37,879 bases of DNA from an uncultured Alkalilimnicola sp. GTDB lineage: Bacteria > Pseudomonadota > Gammaproteobacteria > Nitrococcales > AK92. The stretch covers positions 1 through 37,879 of the forward strand of contig CALGAN010000067.1 of NCBI GenBank assembly GCA_937951875.1, in the 5' to 3' direction. This document shows positions 29,559 through 37,874 of this stretch, in pieces; position 1 is the stretch's first letter; each line of letters begins with the position of its first letter. A model generated the notes under the pieces. It worked only from the letters and a program-made list of their open reading frames with translations. It did not search any database and had not been told where the DNA came from. The translations under genes and the position numbers were made by a program.

Positions 29559-30236
29559 ATGCCGCCCGCCCATCCGCTTTCCGCCTTCCGCGCCACCTTG
29601 CCGGTGATGTTCGGCTACATCCCGCTGGGGATCGCTTTCGGCGTCCTGTTCGCGCAGCTCGGCCACCCCTGGTACATGGCCACCGCCATGGGACTGGCGG
29701 TGTACGCCGGTGCCGCGCAGTTCATGGCGGTGGGGCTGCTGGCGGCCGGCGCCGGCATCTGGGAGATCGGCCTGGCCACGCTGCTGCTCAACGCCCGCCA
29801 CATGTTCTACGGGCTGTCGATGGCCGCGCGCTTCCCACGCGGCCCGAGCCGGGCCTACTTGATCTTCGGCCTGACCGACGAAACGTATTCGCTGCTGGCC
29901 GCTGCCGGCCCCGCCAGCCCCGGCTTCTATTTGACCGTCACCGCGCTGAACCAGGTCTATTGGGTGCTCGGCTGCACCGTCGGCGCCTGGCTGGGGGCGG
30001 ACACTGCGCTGGATCTGCGCGGCCTCGATTTCGTCCTGACCGCGCTGTTCGTGGTGCTCGCCATCGAACAGGCGCTGACCGTCCGCGACGCCCGTCCGGT
30101 CCTGCTGGCGGCGGTCTGCACGCTGCTGGCCTGGGCGCTGGCGGGCGCGCAGCACATGCTGCTGGTCGGGCTGGCGCTGACCACCATCTCGCTGCTCGTT
30201 GTCTACCGACGCCAATGGCCGACCAACGCTATCTGA
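29559..30236 (+). CDS. azlC: AzlC-family branched-chain amino acid exporter, large subunit
   Basis: 225 residues, about seven hydrophobic stretches. PVMFGYIPLGIAFGVLFAQL, AVYAGAAQFMAVGLL and LLLNARHMFYGLSMAARF are the conserved AzlC segments, including the charged NARH-YG motif. FGLTDETYSLL is the other hallmark. With AzlD it forms the two-subunit exporter that in Bacillus sheds branched-chain amino acids and toxic analogues. Its 3' end overlaps azlD by 22 bases in another frame. Confidence 0.93.
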   Translation: MPPAHPLSAFRATLPVMFGYIPLGIAFGVLFAQLGHPWYMATAMGLAVYAGAAQFMAVGLLAAGAGIWEIGLATLLLNARHMFYGLSMAARFPRGPSRAYLIFGLTDETYSLLAAAGPASPGFYLTVTALNQVYWVLGCTVGAWLGADTALDLRGLDFVLTALFVVLAIEQALTVRDARPVLLAAVCTLLAWALAGAQHMLLVGLALTTISLLVVYRRQWPTNAI

Positions 30237-30550
30237 TTCTGGCGATCGCCGTGATGGCGCTCGCCACCTTCGCCACGCGCGCGCTGCCGTTCCTGCTGCT
30301 GCGCGGCGACGCCCGTCAGCCGCTGGTGCTCTACCTCGGGCGCTACCTGCCGCCGGCGGTGATGACCGCGCTGGTGATCTACAGCCTCAAGGACGTGCCG
30401 TTCGCCGCCGCCCCGCACGGCGCGCCGCAGTTGCTGGCGATCGCCGTCACCGCCGGCTTGCACCTGTGGAAGCGCAACGCCCTGCTGAGCATCGGCGTCG
30501 GCACTGGGCTGTTCATGTGGATGACGCAGAGCGGCTTTCTGGCCGGTTGA
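30215..30550 (+). CDS. azlD: AzlD-family branched-chain amino acid exporter, small subunit
   Basis: 111 residues with three or four membrane stretches: YLILAIAVMALATFATRALP (carrying the conserved TRxLPF), YLPPAVMTALVIYSLKDV and the C-terminal LSIGVGTGLFMWM. It is the partner of AzlC. The ATG lies 22 bases inside azlC, so the pair is translationally coupled. The ABC operon starts 65 bases later. Confidence 0.9.
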   Translation: MADQRYLILAIAVMALATFATRALPFLLLRGDARQPLVLYLGRYLPPAVMTALVIYSLKDVPFAAAPHGAPQLLAIAVTAGLHLWKRNALLSIGVGTGLFMWMTQSGFLAG

Positions 30551-30615
30551 CGCTCCGTCGTCCCAACTTGGACTATCGTGACCCGGCTACGGCCGTTCAG
30601 CCGCGGAGATAGGTC

Positions 30616-31302
30616 ATGCCCACGCCGCAAATCGTCGTCCAGCACCTGAGCAAGCGTTACGCCGCGCACGGCCGCGGGACCGAGGTGCTGCGCGGCGTCG
30701 ACTTGGCGATCCGCCGTGGCGAGTTCGTGGTGCTGCTGGGGCGCAGCGGTTCGGGCAAGTCCACGCTGCTCAACCTGCTCGGCGGGCTGGATACCCCCAG
30801 CGGCGGGCGGGTGCTGATCGAGGGGCGCGACCTGTTCGCCCAGAGCGAACGCGAGCGCAGCTTGTGGCGCCGGCTGGCGGTCGGCATCGTGTTCCAATCC
30901 TACAACCTCATTCCCACCTTGACCGTGCTGGAGAATCTGCGCCTGCCGCTGGAGCTGCTCGGGCGGCGGCGACGCGAGGCCGCGGCGGCGGCCGAGGCGC
31001 AGCTCGAACGGGTCGGCCTGGGCGGCTACGGCGCGGCTTTCCCCGATCAGCTCTCCGGCGGCGAACAGCAGCGGGTGGCGGTGGCCCGGGCGCTCATCCA
31101 CCGGCCGGCGCTGGTGCTGGCCGACGAGCCGACCGGCAGCCTCGACCTGGAAACCGCCCGCCAGGTGCTGGCGCTGCTCGACGATCTCTGCCGCAGCGAG
31201 GGCATGACCTTGGTGATGGCTACCCACGCCCGCGAGGTCATAGGGCTGGCCGACCGGGTGCTGACCCTGGTGGACGGCCGGCTGCGGGAGTCGCCGGCAT
31301 GA
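30616..31302 (+). CDS. ABC transporter ATPase (LolD/MacB-like) of an AttH-type operon
   Basis: 228 residues. Walker A GRSGSGKST (42-50), signature LSGGEQQRVAVARAL, Walker B LVLADEPTGSLDLETA, and switch His in ATHAREV. The ADEPTGSLD context is characteristic of the LolD/FtsE/MacB class, which power FtsX-type permeases by mechanotransmission and not by a transport channel. It overlaps the permease start by four bases (ATGA). The neighbours, an FtsX-type permease and an AttH-like lipocalin, mark the conserved three-gene AttEFGH-like operon of proteobacteria, thought to move or extract a lipid-like molecule. Confidence 0.93.
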   Translation: MPTPQIVVQHLSKRYAAHGRGTEVLRGVDLAIRRGEFVVLLGRSGSGKSTLLNLLGGLDTPSGGRVLIEGRDLFAQSERERSLWRRLAVGIVFQSYNLIPTLTVLENLRLPLELLGRRRREAAAAAEAQLERVGLGGYGAAFPDQLSGGEQQRVAVARALIHRPALVLADEPTGSLDLETARQVLALLDDLCRSEGMTLVMATHAREVIGLADRVLTLVDGRLRESPA

Positions 31303-33788
31303 CGCCGCTGATCCTGCGCGCCGGCTGGCGCCAGCTCACCCGCTACCGCGGGCAGTGGCTGCTGGCGGTGCTGGCCATCGCCCTCGGCGTGGCGGTGGTG
31401 GTGGCGGTCGATCTCGCCAACCAGAGCGCGCTGCGCGCCTTCGAGACCGCGCACGAGGTGCTGTCCGGCCGCGCCAGCCACCAGCTGGTGGGCGGCCCTG
31501 AAGGCGTGCCGGAGGATGTCTACCGCGCGCTGCGGCTGGAGCGGGGCGTCCGTACCGCGGCACCGGTCGTGGAAGGGCGGGGCGAGCTGCCGGCGCTAGG
31601 GCGCAAGGTGACCGTGCTGGGCCTGGACCCGTTCGCGGAAGGCCCGTTCCGCAGCTATGCCAGTCTCGGCGGCGGCGACCTCGCCGCGCTGATCGGCGTG
31701 CCGGGGACGGCGCTCCTGCCGGCGGCGGCGATACGCGCGCTGGGGCTGGCGCTGGGCGACCGCTTCACCCTGCGGGTCGGCGCGGTGGAGACCTCGCTGC
31801 GCCTGGTGGGCGAGCTCGCCGGCGAGGAGCCGGCGCTGGCGGAACTGGTGGTGGTCGACATCGCCACCGCCCAGGAGCTGCTGGGCCGGTTCGGCTACCT
31901 GTCGCGCATCGACCTGTTGCTCGGCGACGAGCAAGCGCGGGCGCTGGCCGAGCGCTTGCCGCCGGGGCTGCGGCTGCTGTCGGCGCGCGGCCAGGCCGAG
32001 GCCATGAGCGCGCTCACCGCCGCCTTCCGCCTCAACCTCAGCGCGCTCAGCCTGCTGGCGCTGCTGGTGGGGCTGTTCCTGATCTATAACACCCTGAGCT
32101 TCGCCGTGGTGCGGCGCCGGCCGATCGTCGGCACCTTGCGCGCCATGGGCGTGACCCGCGGCGAAGTGCTGGCCGGGCTGCTGTTGGAGGCCGCGGCGCT
32201 GGGTTTGCTCGGCACGCTCGTAGGGCTGCTGCTCGGCCTGCCGCTGGCGCAGGGCCTGGTGCGGCTGGTGGGCCGCACGGTGGAGGCGCTGTATTACCAG
32301 CAGGCGGTGACGGCGCTGGTGCTGGCGCCGGCGTCGCTGCTCAAGGCCGCGCTGCTGGGCGTGGCCGGTGCCGTGCTGGCGGCCTGGTTGCCGGCGCGCG
32401 AGGCGGCCGCCCAGCCGCCGCGAGCGGCGTTGAGCCGGGCGGCGCTGGAGACGGGCAGCCGGCGCTGGCTCGGGCGCGGGCTAGCGCTCGGCGCGCTGCT
32501 GATGCTGGTCGGCGGGGCGGTGCTGGCCGCGCCGGGCGGCGTCACCCTCGGCTTCGCCGGGCTGTTCGCGGTGGTGCTGGGAGCGGCGCTGTGGGTGCCG
32601 GCGCTCACCGTGGCGCTGCTGGCCCCGGTTTCGCGCCTGGGCGGCACGGTCGTGCGTCTGGCCGGGCGCGGCGCCACGGCGTCGCTGAGCCGCACCGGCG
32701 TGGCGGTGGCGGCGCTGGCGATCGCGGTGTCGTCGGTGGTGGGCGTGGGCGCGATGATCCATTCCTTCCGCGGCAGCGTCGAAGCCTGGCTGAAGCGCAC
32801 CCTGCAGGCCGATTACTACTTCGCCGCCGAGGGGCAGGGCGCGGTCTCGCCGCTGACGCCGGCTCTGGCCGAGCGCCTGCGCGCCCTGCCCGAGGTGGCC
32901 GACGTCAGTATAAGCCGCCAGCTCGCGCTCGCCACCGAGCGCGGGCCGCTGCGGCTGTGGGCGCTGGAGCTCGGTCCCAAGGCCTGGTCCGGTTTCCAGT
33001 TCCTGGCCGGTGACCCGGAGCGGGTATGGCAGGCTTTTCATGCCGGAGCGGTGATGGTGAGCGAGCCGTTCGCCTACCGCCACGGCCTGCGGCCGGGCGA
33101 TGCGCTGACGCTGCCGACCCGCGAGGGGCCGCGGCCGTTCGCGGTGGCGGGCGTCTATCGCGACTACGGCTCGGAACAGGGCGTGGTCGCCATGCACGGT
33201 GAGACGCTGCGGCGCTGGTTCGGCGAGGCGCCGATGACCGGCATCGGCGTCTACCGGCGGCCGGAGGCGGCGCCGCAGGCGCTGGCCGAGGCGCTGCGGC
33301 CGATCGCCGAGGCGGTGCCGGGCGCGCAGTTGCGCAGCCAGGGCGCGATCCTTGAGCGCAGCCTGGAGATCTTCGATCAGGTGTTCGTGATCACCGGCGT
33401 GCTGCGCCTGCTCGCCGCCGCCGTGGCGTTCGCCGGCATCCTGGCGGCGCTCGCCGCGCTGCAGCTGGAGCGGGCGCGGGAAGGCGCGGTGTTGCGGGCG
33501 CTGGGCTTCACGCCGGGGCAGCAGGCGGGGCTCACCGTGGCGCAGAGCATGCTGCTGGGGCTGGCCGCCGGGCTGTGCGCGCTGCCCATCGGCGCCGTCC
33601 TCAGCGGCGTGCTGGTGCACGTGATCCTGCGTCGGGCGTTCGGCTGGAGCATGGAGTTCCAGGTGCCGGCGGCGACGCTCATCGAGGGGCTGGCGCTGGC
33701 CGTGGTGGCCGCGACGCTGGCGGCGCTCTATCCGGCCTGGCGCAGCTACCGCGCCAGCCCGGCCGAAGCGCTGCGGGAGGAGGGCTGA
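31299..33788 (+). CDS. FtsX/MacB-type ABC permease
   Basis: 829 residues. An N-terminal helix (WLLAVLAIALGVAVVVAVDL) anchors a periplasmic MacB-PCD-like domain (about 40-240). Then come three or four membrane helices, with GVTRGEVLAGLLLEAAALGL as the FtsX coupling helix region. A second half repeats the plan: a helix near VAVAALAIAVSSVVGVGAMI, a second periplasmic domain (about 490-680), and a C-terminal FtsX unit with GFTPGQQAGLTVAQSMLLGL. This doubled arrangement resembles LolCE-like fusions. It works with the upstream ATPase. Its stop shares one base with the AttH-like start. Confidence 0.92.
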   Translation: MTPLILRAGWRQLTRYRGQWLLAVLAIALGVAVVVAVDLANQSALRAFETAHEVLSGRASHQLVGGPEGVPEDVYRALRLERGVRTAAPVVEGRGELPALGRKVTVLGLDPFAEGPFRSYASLGGGDLAALIGVPGTALLPAAAIRALGLALGDRFTLRVGAVETSLRLVGELAGEEPALAELVVVDIATAQELLGRFGYLSRIDLLLGDEQARALAERLPPGLRLLSARGQAEAMSALTAAFRLNLSALSLLALLVGLFLIYNTLSFAVVRRRPIVGTLRAMGVTRGEVLAGLLLEAAALGLLGTLVGLLLGLPLAQGLVRLVGRTVEALYYQQAVTALVLAPASLLKAALLGVAGAVLAAWLPAREAAAQPPRAALSRAALETGSRRWLGRGLALGALLMLVGGAVLAAPGGVTLGFAGLFAVVLGAALWVPALTVALLAPVSRLGGTVVRLAGRGATASLSRTGVAVAALAIAVSSVVGVGAMIHSFRGSVEAWLKRTLQADYYFAAEGQGAVSPLTPALAERLRALPEVADVSISRQLALATERGPLRLWALELGPKAWSGFQFLAGDPERVWQAFHAGAVMVSEPFAYRHGLRPGDALTLPTREGPRPFAVAGVYRDYGSEQGVVAMHGETLRRWFGEAPMTGIGVYRRPEAAPQALAEALRPIAEAVPGAQLRSQGAILERSLEIFDQVFVITGVLRLLAAAVAFAGILAALAALQLERAREGAVLRALGFTPGQQAGLTVAQSMLLGLAAGLCALPIGAVLSGVLVHVILRRAFGWSMEFQVPAATLIEGLALAVVAATLAALYPAWRSYRASPAEALREEG

Positions 33789-34954
33789 TGCGCGCGCTGG
33801 CCGTGTTGCTGCTCTCGCTGGCCGTGCTGGCTCTGGGCGTCTGGTGGCTGCGGCCCACGCCCGAGCCGGCCGACGGCGTCTTCTCACTGCAGGGGTTGCT
33901 CGGCGGCGAGTTCGGCGAATACGCGCGGGCCGAGGCGGTGCGGCCGTTTCGCTTCCCCGACGATCACGGCCCGCATCCGGATTTCCGCAGCGAGTGGTGG
34001 TACGTCACCGGTAATCTGCGCGGGCCGGCGGGCGAGCGCTACGGCTTTCAGTTCACGGTGTTCCGCTTCGCCATGGCGCCCCGGGAGCGGGACGGGGCGT
34101 CGGCCTGGGGCACCCGCCAGGCGTACATGGCGCACCTGGCGGTGGCCGATATCGGCGCCGGTCGCAGCTACGCCTACGAGCGCTTCGCCCGCGGCGCGCT
34201 CGATCTCGCCGGCGCGCAGGCGCAGCCCTTCGCGGTCTGGCTGGAGGACTGGCGGTTGTCCCAGGCCGGCGCCGAGCCTTTTCCCTGGCTGCTGCGCGCG
34301 GCGGAGGGCGAGGTGGGACTGTCGCTGCGGCTCGCCGCGGACAAGCCGCCGGTGCTGCAGGGCGAGCAGGGTTTGAGCCGCAAAGGGCCGGAGCCGGGCA
34401 ACGCTTCCTACTACTATTCCTATACCCGCATGAGCGCCGAGGGTGAGCTCACGGTGGGCGGCCGCACGGTGCCGGTGCGGGGCGAGGCCTGGCTCGACCG
34501 CGAGTGGAGCACCAGCGCGCTCAGCCCCGATCTGGAGGGCTGGGATTGGTTTTCCCTGCAGCTGGAGGACGGCGGCGAGCTGATGCTGTATCAGCTGCGG
34601 CGCACCGACGGCGGCGCTTCGCCGTTCAGCGCCGCTACCTACGTGCCGGCCGACGGCGCGCCGCGTTCGCTGAGCGCGGGCGAGTTCCGCCTGAGCGCCC
34701 TGGCGCACTGGCGAAGCCCGGCCTCGGGGGCGCGCTATCCGATCCGCTGGCGGGTGGAAGTGCCGGCGCTGGCTGCCGATCTCGTCGTGAGCGCCGGCAT
34801 CCCGGCGCAAGAGCTGAACCTGTCGGTGCGCTATTGGGAAGGTGCGGTGGACGTCGTCGGCACGCTCGGCGGGCAGTCCGCGCGGGGTGTCGGCTACATG
34901 GAGCTGACCGGCTACGGTGGCGGCGAGAGCGGACGCACTCCGGCCGGCCGCTAG
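33788..34954 (+). CDS. AttH/CrtC-like lipocalin-fold protein
   Basis: 388 residues. An N-terminal hydrophobic segment (MRALAVLLLSLAVLALGVWW) is a signal anchor or signal peptide without a clear cut site. DFRSEWWYVTGNLRG opens the first lipocalin-like barrel, with FQFTVFRFAM next. SYYYSYTRM, GEAWLDREWSTSAL and GWDWFSLQLEDGGELMLYQL fall in the second. These are the signatures shared by AttH proteins and carotenoid 1,2-hydratases (CrtC). There are no carotenoid genes nearby, so AttH is preferred. It is likely a periplasmic lipid-binding partner of the ABC complex. It ends overlapping a convergent small gene by four bases. Confidence 0.88.
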   Translation: MRALAVLLLSLAVLALGVWWLRPTPEPADGVFSLQGLLGGEFGEYARAEAVRPFRFPDDHGPHPDFRSEWWYVTGNLRGPAGERYGFQFTVFRFAMAPRERDGASAWGTRQAYMAHLAVADIGAGRSYAYERFARGALDLAGAQAQPFAVWLEDWRLSQAGAEPFPWLLRAAEGEVGLSLRLAADKPPVLQGEQGLSRKGPEPGNASYYYSYTRMSAEGELTVGGRTVPVRGEAWLDREWSTSALSPDLEGWDWFSLQLEDGGELMLYQLRRTDGGASPFSAATYVPADGAPRSLSAGEFRLSALAHWRSPASGARYPIRWRVEVPALAADLVVSAGIPAQELNLSVRYWEGAVDVVGTLGGQSARGVGYMELTGYGGGESGRTPAGR

Positions 34955-35229
34955 CCGCGCATGCGCCGGCCGCCGGTCGGGCCGGGCGCGGTCGGCGGCG
35001 TCCAGACGTTGCGGAACGGCTGCCGGGCCCGTTCGGGGATGTTGTCGGAAAACCGCAGCCGCGCGCTGCGGCCTTGGCCGAGGCATTCGACGTGGCCGCT
35101 GCGGATGCCGTACAAACGGGCGATGTCGCCGCAGGCCGAGACGAAGCCGAACGGCGGCCGGCCGTGCCGGACTCGCGGCTGGCCGTCGACGAAATCGATG
35201 CGATAAATGGAGCGGAAACGGTCGAGCAT
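34951..35229 (-). CDS. DUF3634-like small protein
   Basis: 92 residues: GQPRVRHGRPPFGFVSACGD and IRSGHVECLGQGRSARLRFS match the DUF3634 pattern as I remember it (a short KxxHGxxP-like region followed by a Gly-Arg-x-Val-Leu strand and C-terminal 'RNVW'). The function is unknown. The start at MLDRFRS is the family start; a longer in-frame extension upstream is non-conserved. The ribosome-binding site is weak. Its TAG stop overlaps that of the AttH gene on the other strand (CTAG). Confidence 0.72.
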   Translation of the reverse strand: MLDRFRSIYRIDFVDGQPRVRHGRPPFGFVSACGDIARLYGIRSGHVECLGQGRSARLRFSDNIPERARQPFRNVWTPPTAPGPTGGRRMRG

Positions 35230-35372
35230 GGGGGATAGTATTCGGGGCGCGCTGTTCTGCGGCAAGTGCCGCGAGGAAAACGCCGCCGCTTCGAAGAAGT
35301 CGCCTCGGCTCACACCGGAACGGGGGCAGGCGGAGCTAAACTTGGCCCTGCGCCTATGACCATAACGACGCC

Positions 35373-35729
35373 ATGAACGGACGCATTCTCCTGATCGCCC
35401 TCGCGTTGGTCTGCGCCGGCGCCGAGGCCCACACGGTCTATCGGTGGACGGACGAGGCCGGGGTCACCCATTTCAGTACGGAGCCGCCGCCCAAGGGCGT
35501 GCGCGCCGAGCGCATCCAGCTGAGCGGCGGCGGCCGCTCTCCCCGCGCCGCGGCCCCGGCCCGCGTCGCCAGCGGCGGCGCCACCCCCGCGAGCAAGAGT
35601 CAGAGCAAATGCGAGCGCTTGCGGCTGACCCTGTCGCAGCTGCTCACCGTCCCCGACCGTTCCGAGGACGATCCGCAGTGGCGGGCCGCGCGCGACATGG
35701 TCGAGCGCGACATCGCCCGATCCTGCTAG
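35373..35729 (+). CDS. DUF4124 periplasmic protein
   Basis: 118 residues. Signal peptide (MNGRILLIALALVCAGAEA) followed by VYRWTDEAGVTHFSTEPPP, the DUF4124 signature (YxWxDxxGxxHyS), which is a small SH3-like module found in many gammaproteobacterial envelope proteins. The C-terminal half is charged and contains Cys residues (SKCERLRLT and the terminal SC) that may form a disulfide. The function is unknown. It is divergent from the DUF3634-like gene and convergent with yjgA across six bases. Confidence 0.88.
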   Translation: MNGRILLIALALVCAGAEAHTVYRWTDEAGVTHFSTEPPPKGVRAERIQLSGGGRSPRAAAPARVASGGATPASKSQSKCERLRLTLSQLLTVPDRSEDDPQWRAARDMVERDIARSC

Positions 35730-35735
35730 CGGCCG

Positions 35736-36242
35736 CTACTCGCCGCGCAGCGTCGCACGCAGCAGCCGGAACAGTTCCCGCGCCGCCCTCGGCGGTTTGC
35801 CGGCGGTTTGTTCCTGGCGGGCCTGGCGGATTAGCTGGCGCAGGCGCTGGGCGTCGGCGGCGGGGTGGGCGTCGATGAACTCGGTCACCGCGTCATCACC
35901 GTCGTTCAGCAGGCGCTCGCGCCAACGCTCGGCCAGATGATGCTCGGCGACGGCCTCGGCGCTCCTGTTCTCCAGGCGGTCAAGGGCGGCGCGGATCGGC
36001 TCGGGATCGATCTGCCGCATCAGCTTGCCGATCAGCTGCAGCTGCCGGCGCCGCGCCCCGTGCGCGCGCATGCCCTGGGCGGCGCGAACCGCCTCGGCGA
36101 TTTCCGGCGGCATGGGGATTTCCTCTAGACGGCGCGCCGACAGACTCACCAATTTCGCACCGAGCTGCTGCAGCGCCTCGGCCTCGCGCTTGCGCTGGCC
36201 TTTGCTGGGGCGCAGGTCCTCTTCGTATTCCTCGAACTCCAT
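35736..36242 (-). CDS. yjgA: Ribosome biogenesis factor YjgA (DarP, dual-action ribosomal maturation protein)
   Basis: 168 residues. PSKGQRKREAEALQQLGAKL, the LPMP-like EEIPMPPEIAEAVRAA, and RRRQLQLIGKLMRQID are the family hallmarks. Its structure is all-helical and it binds the large ribosomal subunit during late assembly. I start at MEFEE (the family start is acidic) because GGAGA lies before it; an ATG ten codons earlier adds a basic tail. It is divergent from the MocR gene. Confidence 0.93.
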   Translation of the reverse strand: MEFEEYEEDLRPSKGQRKREAEALQQLGAKLVSLSARRLEEIPMPPEIAEAVRAAQGMRAHGARRRQLQLIGKLMRQIDPEPIRAALDRLENRSAEAVAEHHLAERWRERLLNDGDDAVTEFIDAHPAADAQRLRQLIRQARQEQTAGKPPRAARELFRLLRATLRGE

Positions 36243-36416
36243 CAGACGATCTCCACCGGCGGGTCGGCGCATTGTAGCGGCATCGGCAGCTTTATTCGGT
36301 GTCGCCTATAGTTGAAATCGCTGCCGAAAGCCTCGTAGGCGGCATCCTCGGACGACGAGCGGCGCCGCCCAGACGATCCGGGGCGATAACGATAAGAACG
36401 GGGGGGAGCGGTAGGC
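36243..36416. promoter_or_regulatory. Divergent control region between yjgA and the MocR-type regulator
   Basis: 174 bases. It contains an inverted repeat TCGGCAGC/GCTGCCGA (36283-36290 with 36320-36327) around an AT-rich core, and a minus-strand TACAAT (36276-36271) as candidate -10 for yjgA. The repeat lies where the regulator could bind to control itself and yjgA, but MocR operators more often are direct repeats. Confidence 0.4.
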
Positions 36417-37874
36417 GTGGCTGAGACGTTTCTGTACGAGCAGATTTGTCGACGTATCGTCGAGCAGATCCGCGATCGCACCTACGCGGCGGGAGAGCGT
36501 CTGCCTTCGGTGCGGCAGCTGAGCCGGCTGTTCGGCGTCAGCGTCAACACGGTGCTTCGCTGCTACCGTCAGCTGGAAAGCAAAGGCTATCTGGAGGCGC
36601 GGCCGCAGTCGGGGTTCTTCGTGCGCTTGGTGACGCCGGAGGCCGCCCAGCCGGTGCGGCGGCGGTTTCCGCTATTGCCGGTGGAGGTGTCGCTGAGCGA
36701 GCGGGTGTTGCACTACATGGAGCCGCACACCCAACCGGACATGGTCAAGCTTGGCATCGCGCTGCCGGCGCCGGAGATCCTGCCGGTGCGCAAAGTGCTG
36801 CAGACCCTCGCCGACGTGGCGCGGCGTCAGCCGCGCGAGGCCTGGGACTATCTGCATCCCAACGGCAATGCGGTGCTGCTGCACCATTTGGCGCGCCGCA
36901 GCCTGACCTACGAGGCACGGCTGACCGCGGACGACATCATCGTCACCAGCGGCTGCATGGAGGCGCTGGCCCTGGCGCTGAACTGCGTCAGCCGGCCGGG
37001 CGACGCCATCGCGGTGGAATCGCCCACCTATTACGGCACCCTGCTGCTACTGGAGGCGCATCGGCGCCGGGCGGTGGAGATTCCGGCGCGCGCCGGGGAG
37101 GGAATCTGCCTCGACACGCTGGCGCGGGTGTTCGCCGAAGGCCGGGTGAAGGCGCTCATCTTCTCCGCCAACGCCCAGAACCCGTTGGGCTTCACCATGG
37201 CGACGGAGCGCAAGCGGGCGTTGGCGGCGCTCGCGGAGAAATACCGCATCCCGCTGATCGAGAACGATATCTGGGGCGATACCGTGTACGACGCCGAGCA
37301 GGCGCTGCCAGCCAAGGCGTTCGACCGGCAGGGCCTGATCATCTACTGCAGCTCCTTCTCCAAGGTGCTGATCCCGGGCGTGCGTATCGGCTGGGCGGCA
37401 CCGGGCCGTTTCCACCGCCGTTTCCGCGAACTCAAGCAGCTCAGCACCATCACCTCGGCCTCGGCGCCGCAGATCGCGCTCGGCCGGCTGCTGGAGAGCG
37501 GCTTCTACGCCCAGCACGTGCGCGAGCTGCGCGCCCGGCTGCGGACCCAGGTGGAGGACACCGCGCGCGAAGTCATGCGGGTCTTCCCCCGAGGCACCCG
37601 GCTGGTCACGCCCAGCGGCGGCTGCGTGCTGTGGATACGGCTGCCGTACGCGGTCGACCCGGATCGGCTGTTCGAGGCGGCGGTCCAGGCGGGCATCCAT
37701 ATCTTTCCGGGCCAGGTGTTCTCGCAGAGCGGCGCCCACCGCCGCTATCTGCGGCTGAACGCCGGCAACCCGCTGACGCCCGCCGTGAAGCGGGCGATCG
37801 GCGAGTTGGCGCGGCTGGTGGAACGCCTGGGCGGCGGCTCGGCGGCGCCGCCGCGCCAGGCCTACGGCTCGTGA
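36417..37874 (+). CDS. MocR-type transcriptional regulator (GntR HTH fused to class I aminotransferase fold)
   Basis: 485 residues, GTG start after GGGGGAGCGG. N-terminal winged helix-turn-helix (about 1-66) with YAAGERLPSVRQLSRLFGVS and NTVLRCYRQLESKGYL. Then an aminotransferase-like domain (about 90-465): SGCMEALALALNCVSRPGD, SANAQNPLGFTM, ENDIWGDTVYD and the PLP Lys316 in SSFSKVLIPGVRIGW. The domain binds pyridoxal phosphate as effector, as in PdxR, GabR or EhuR; catalytic activity is not expected. Its target genes are not obvious. The gene ends five bases before the window edge. Confidence 0.92.
   Translation: MAETFLYEQICRRIVEQIRDRTYAAGERLPSVRQLSRLFGVSVNTVLRCYRQLESKGYLEARPQSGFFVRLVTPEAAQPVRRRFPLLPVEVSLSERVLHYMEPHTQPDMVKLGIALPAPEILPVRKVLQTLADVARRQPREAWDYLHPNGNAVLLHHLARRSLTYEARLTADDIIVTSGCMEALALALNCVSRPGDAIAVESPTYYGTLLLLEAHRRRAVEIPARAGEGICLDTLARVFAEGRVKALIFSANAQNPLGFTMATERKRALAALAEKYRIPLIENDIWGDTVYDAEQALPAKAFDRQGLIIYCSSFSKVLIPGVRIGWAAPGRFHRRFRELKQLSTITSASAPQIALGRLLESGFYAQHVRELRARLRTQVEDTAREVMRVFPRGTRLVTPSGGCVLWIRLPYAVDPDRLFEAAVQAGIHIFPGQVFSQSGAHRRYLRLNAGNPLTPAVKRAIGELARLVERLGGGSAAPPRQAYGS

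Noticed and set aside
30215..30236. Possible frameshift or fusion of AzlC and AzlD
   Set aside because: AzlC and AzlD are separate subunits in the family, and the 22-base overlap is an ordinary coupled start.
30864..31298. Upstream extension of the FtsX permease frame to the ATPase interior
   Set aside because: The added residues are Arg/Gly/Ala-rich, with no signal or homology; the ATG at 31299 overlaps the ATPase stop as ATGA and gives the correct N-terminal helix.
36307..36312. TATAGT as the -10 of the MocR gene
   Set aside because: No -35 lies 16-18 bases upstream, and the match is only moderate.
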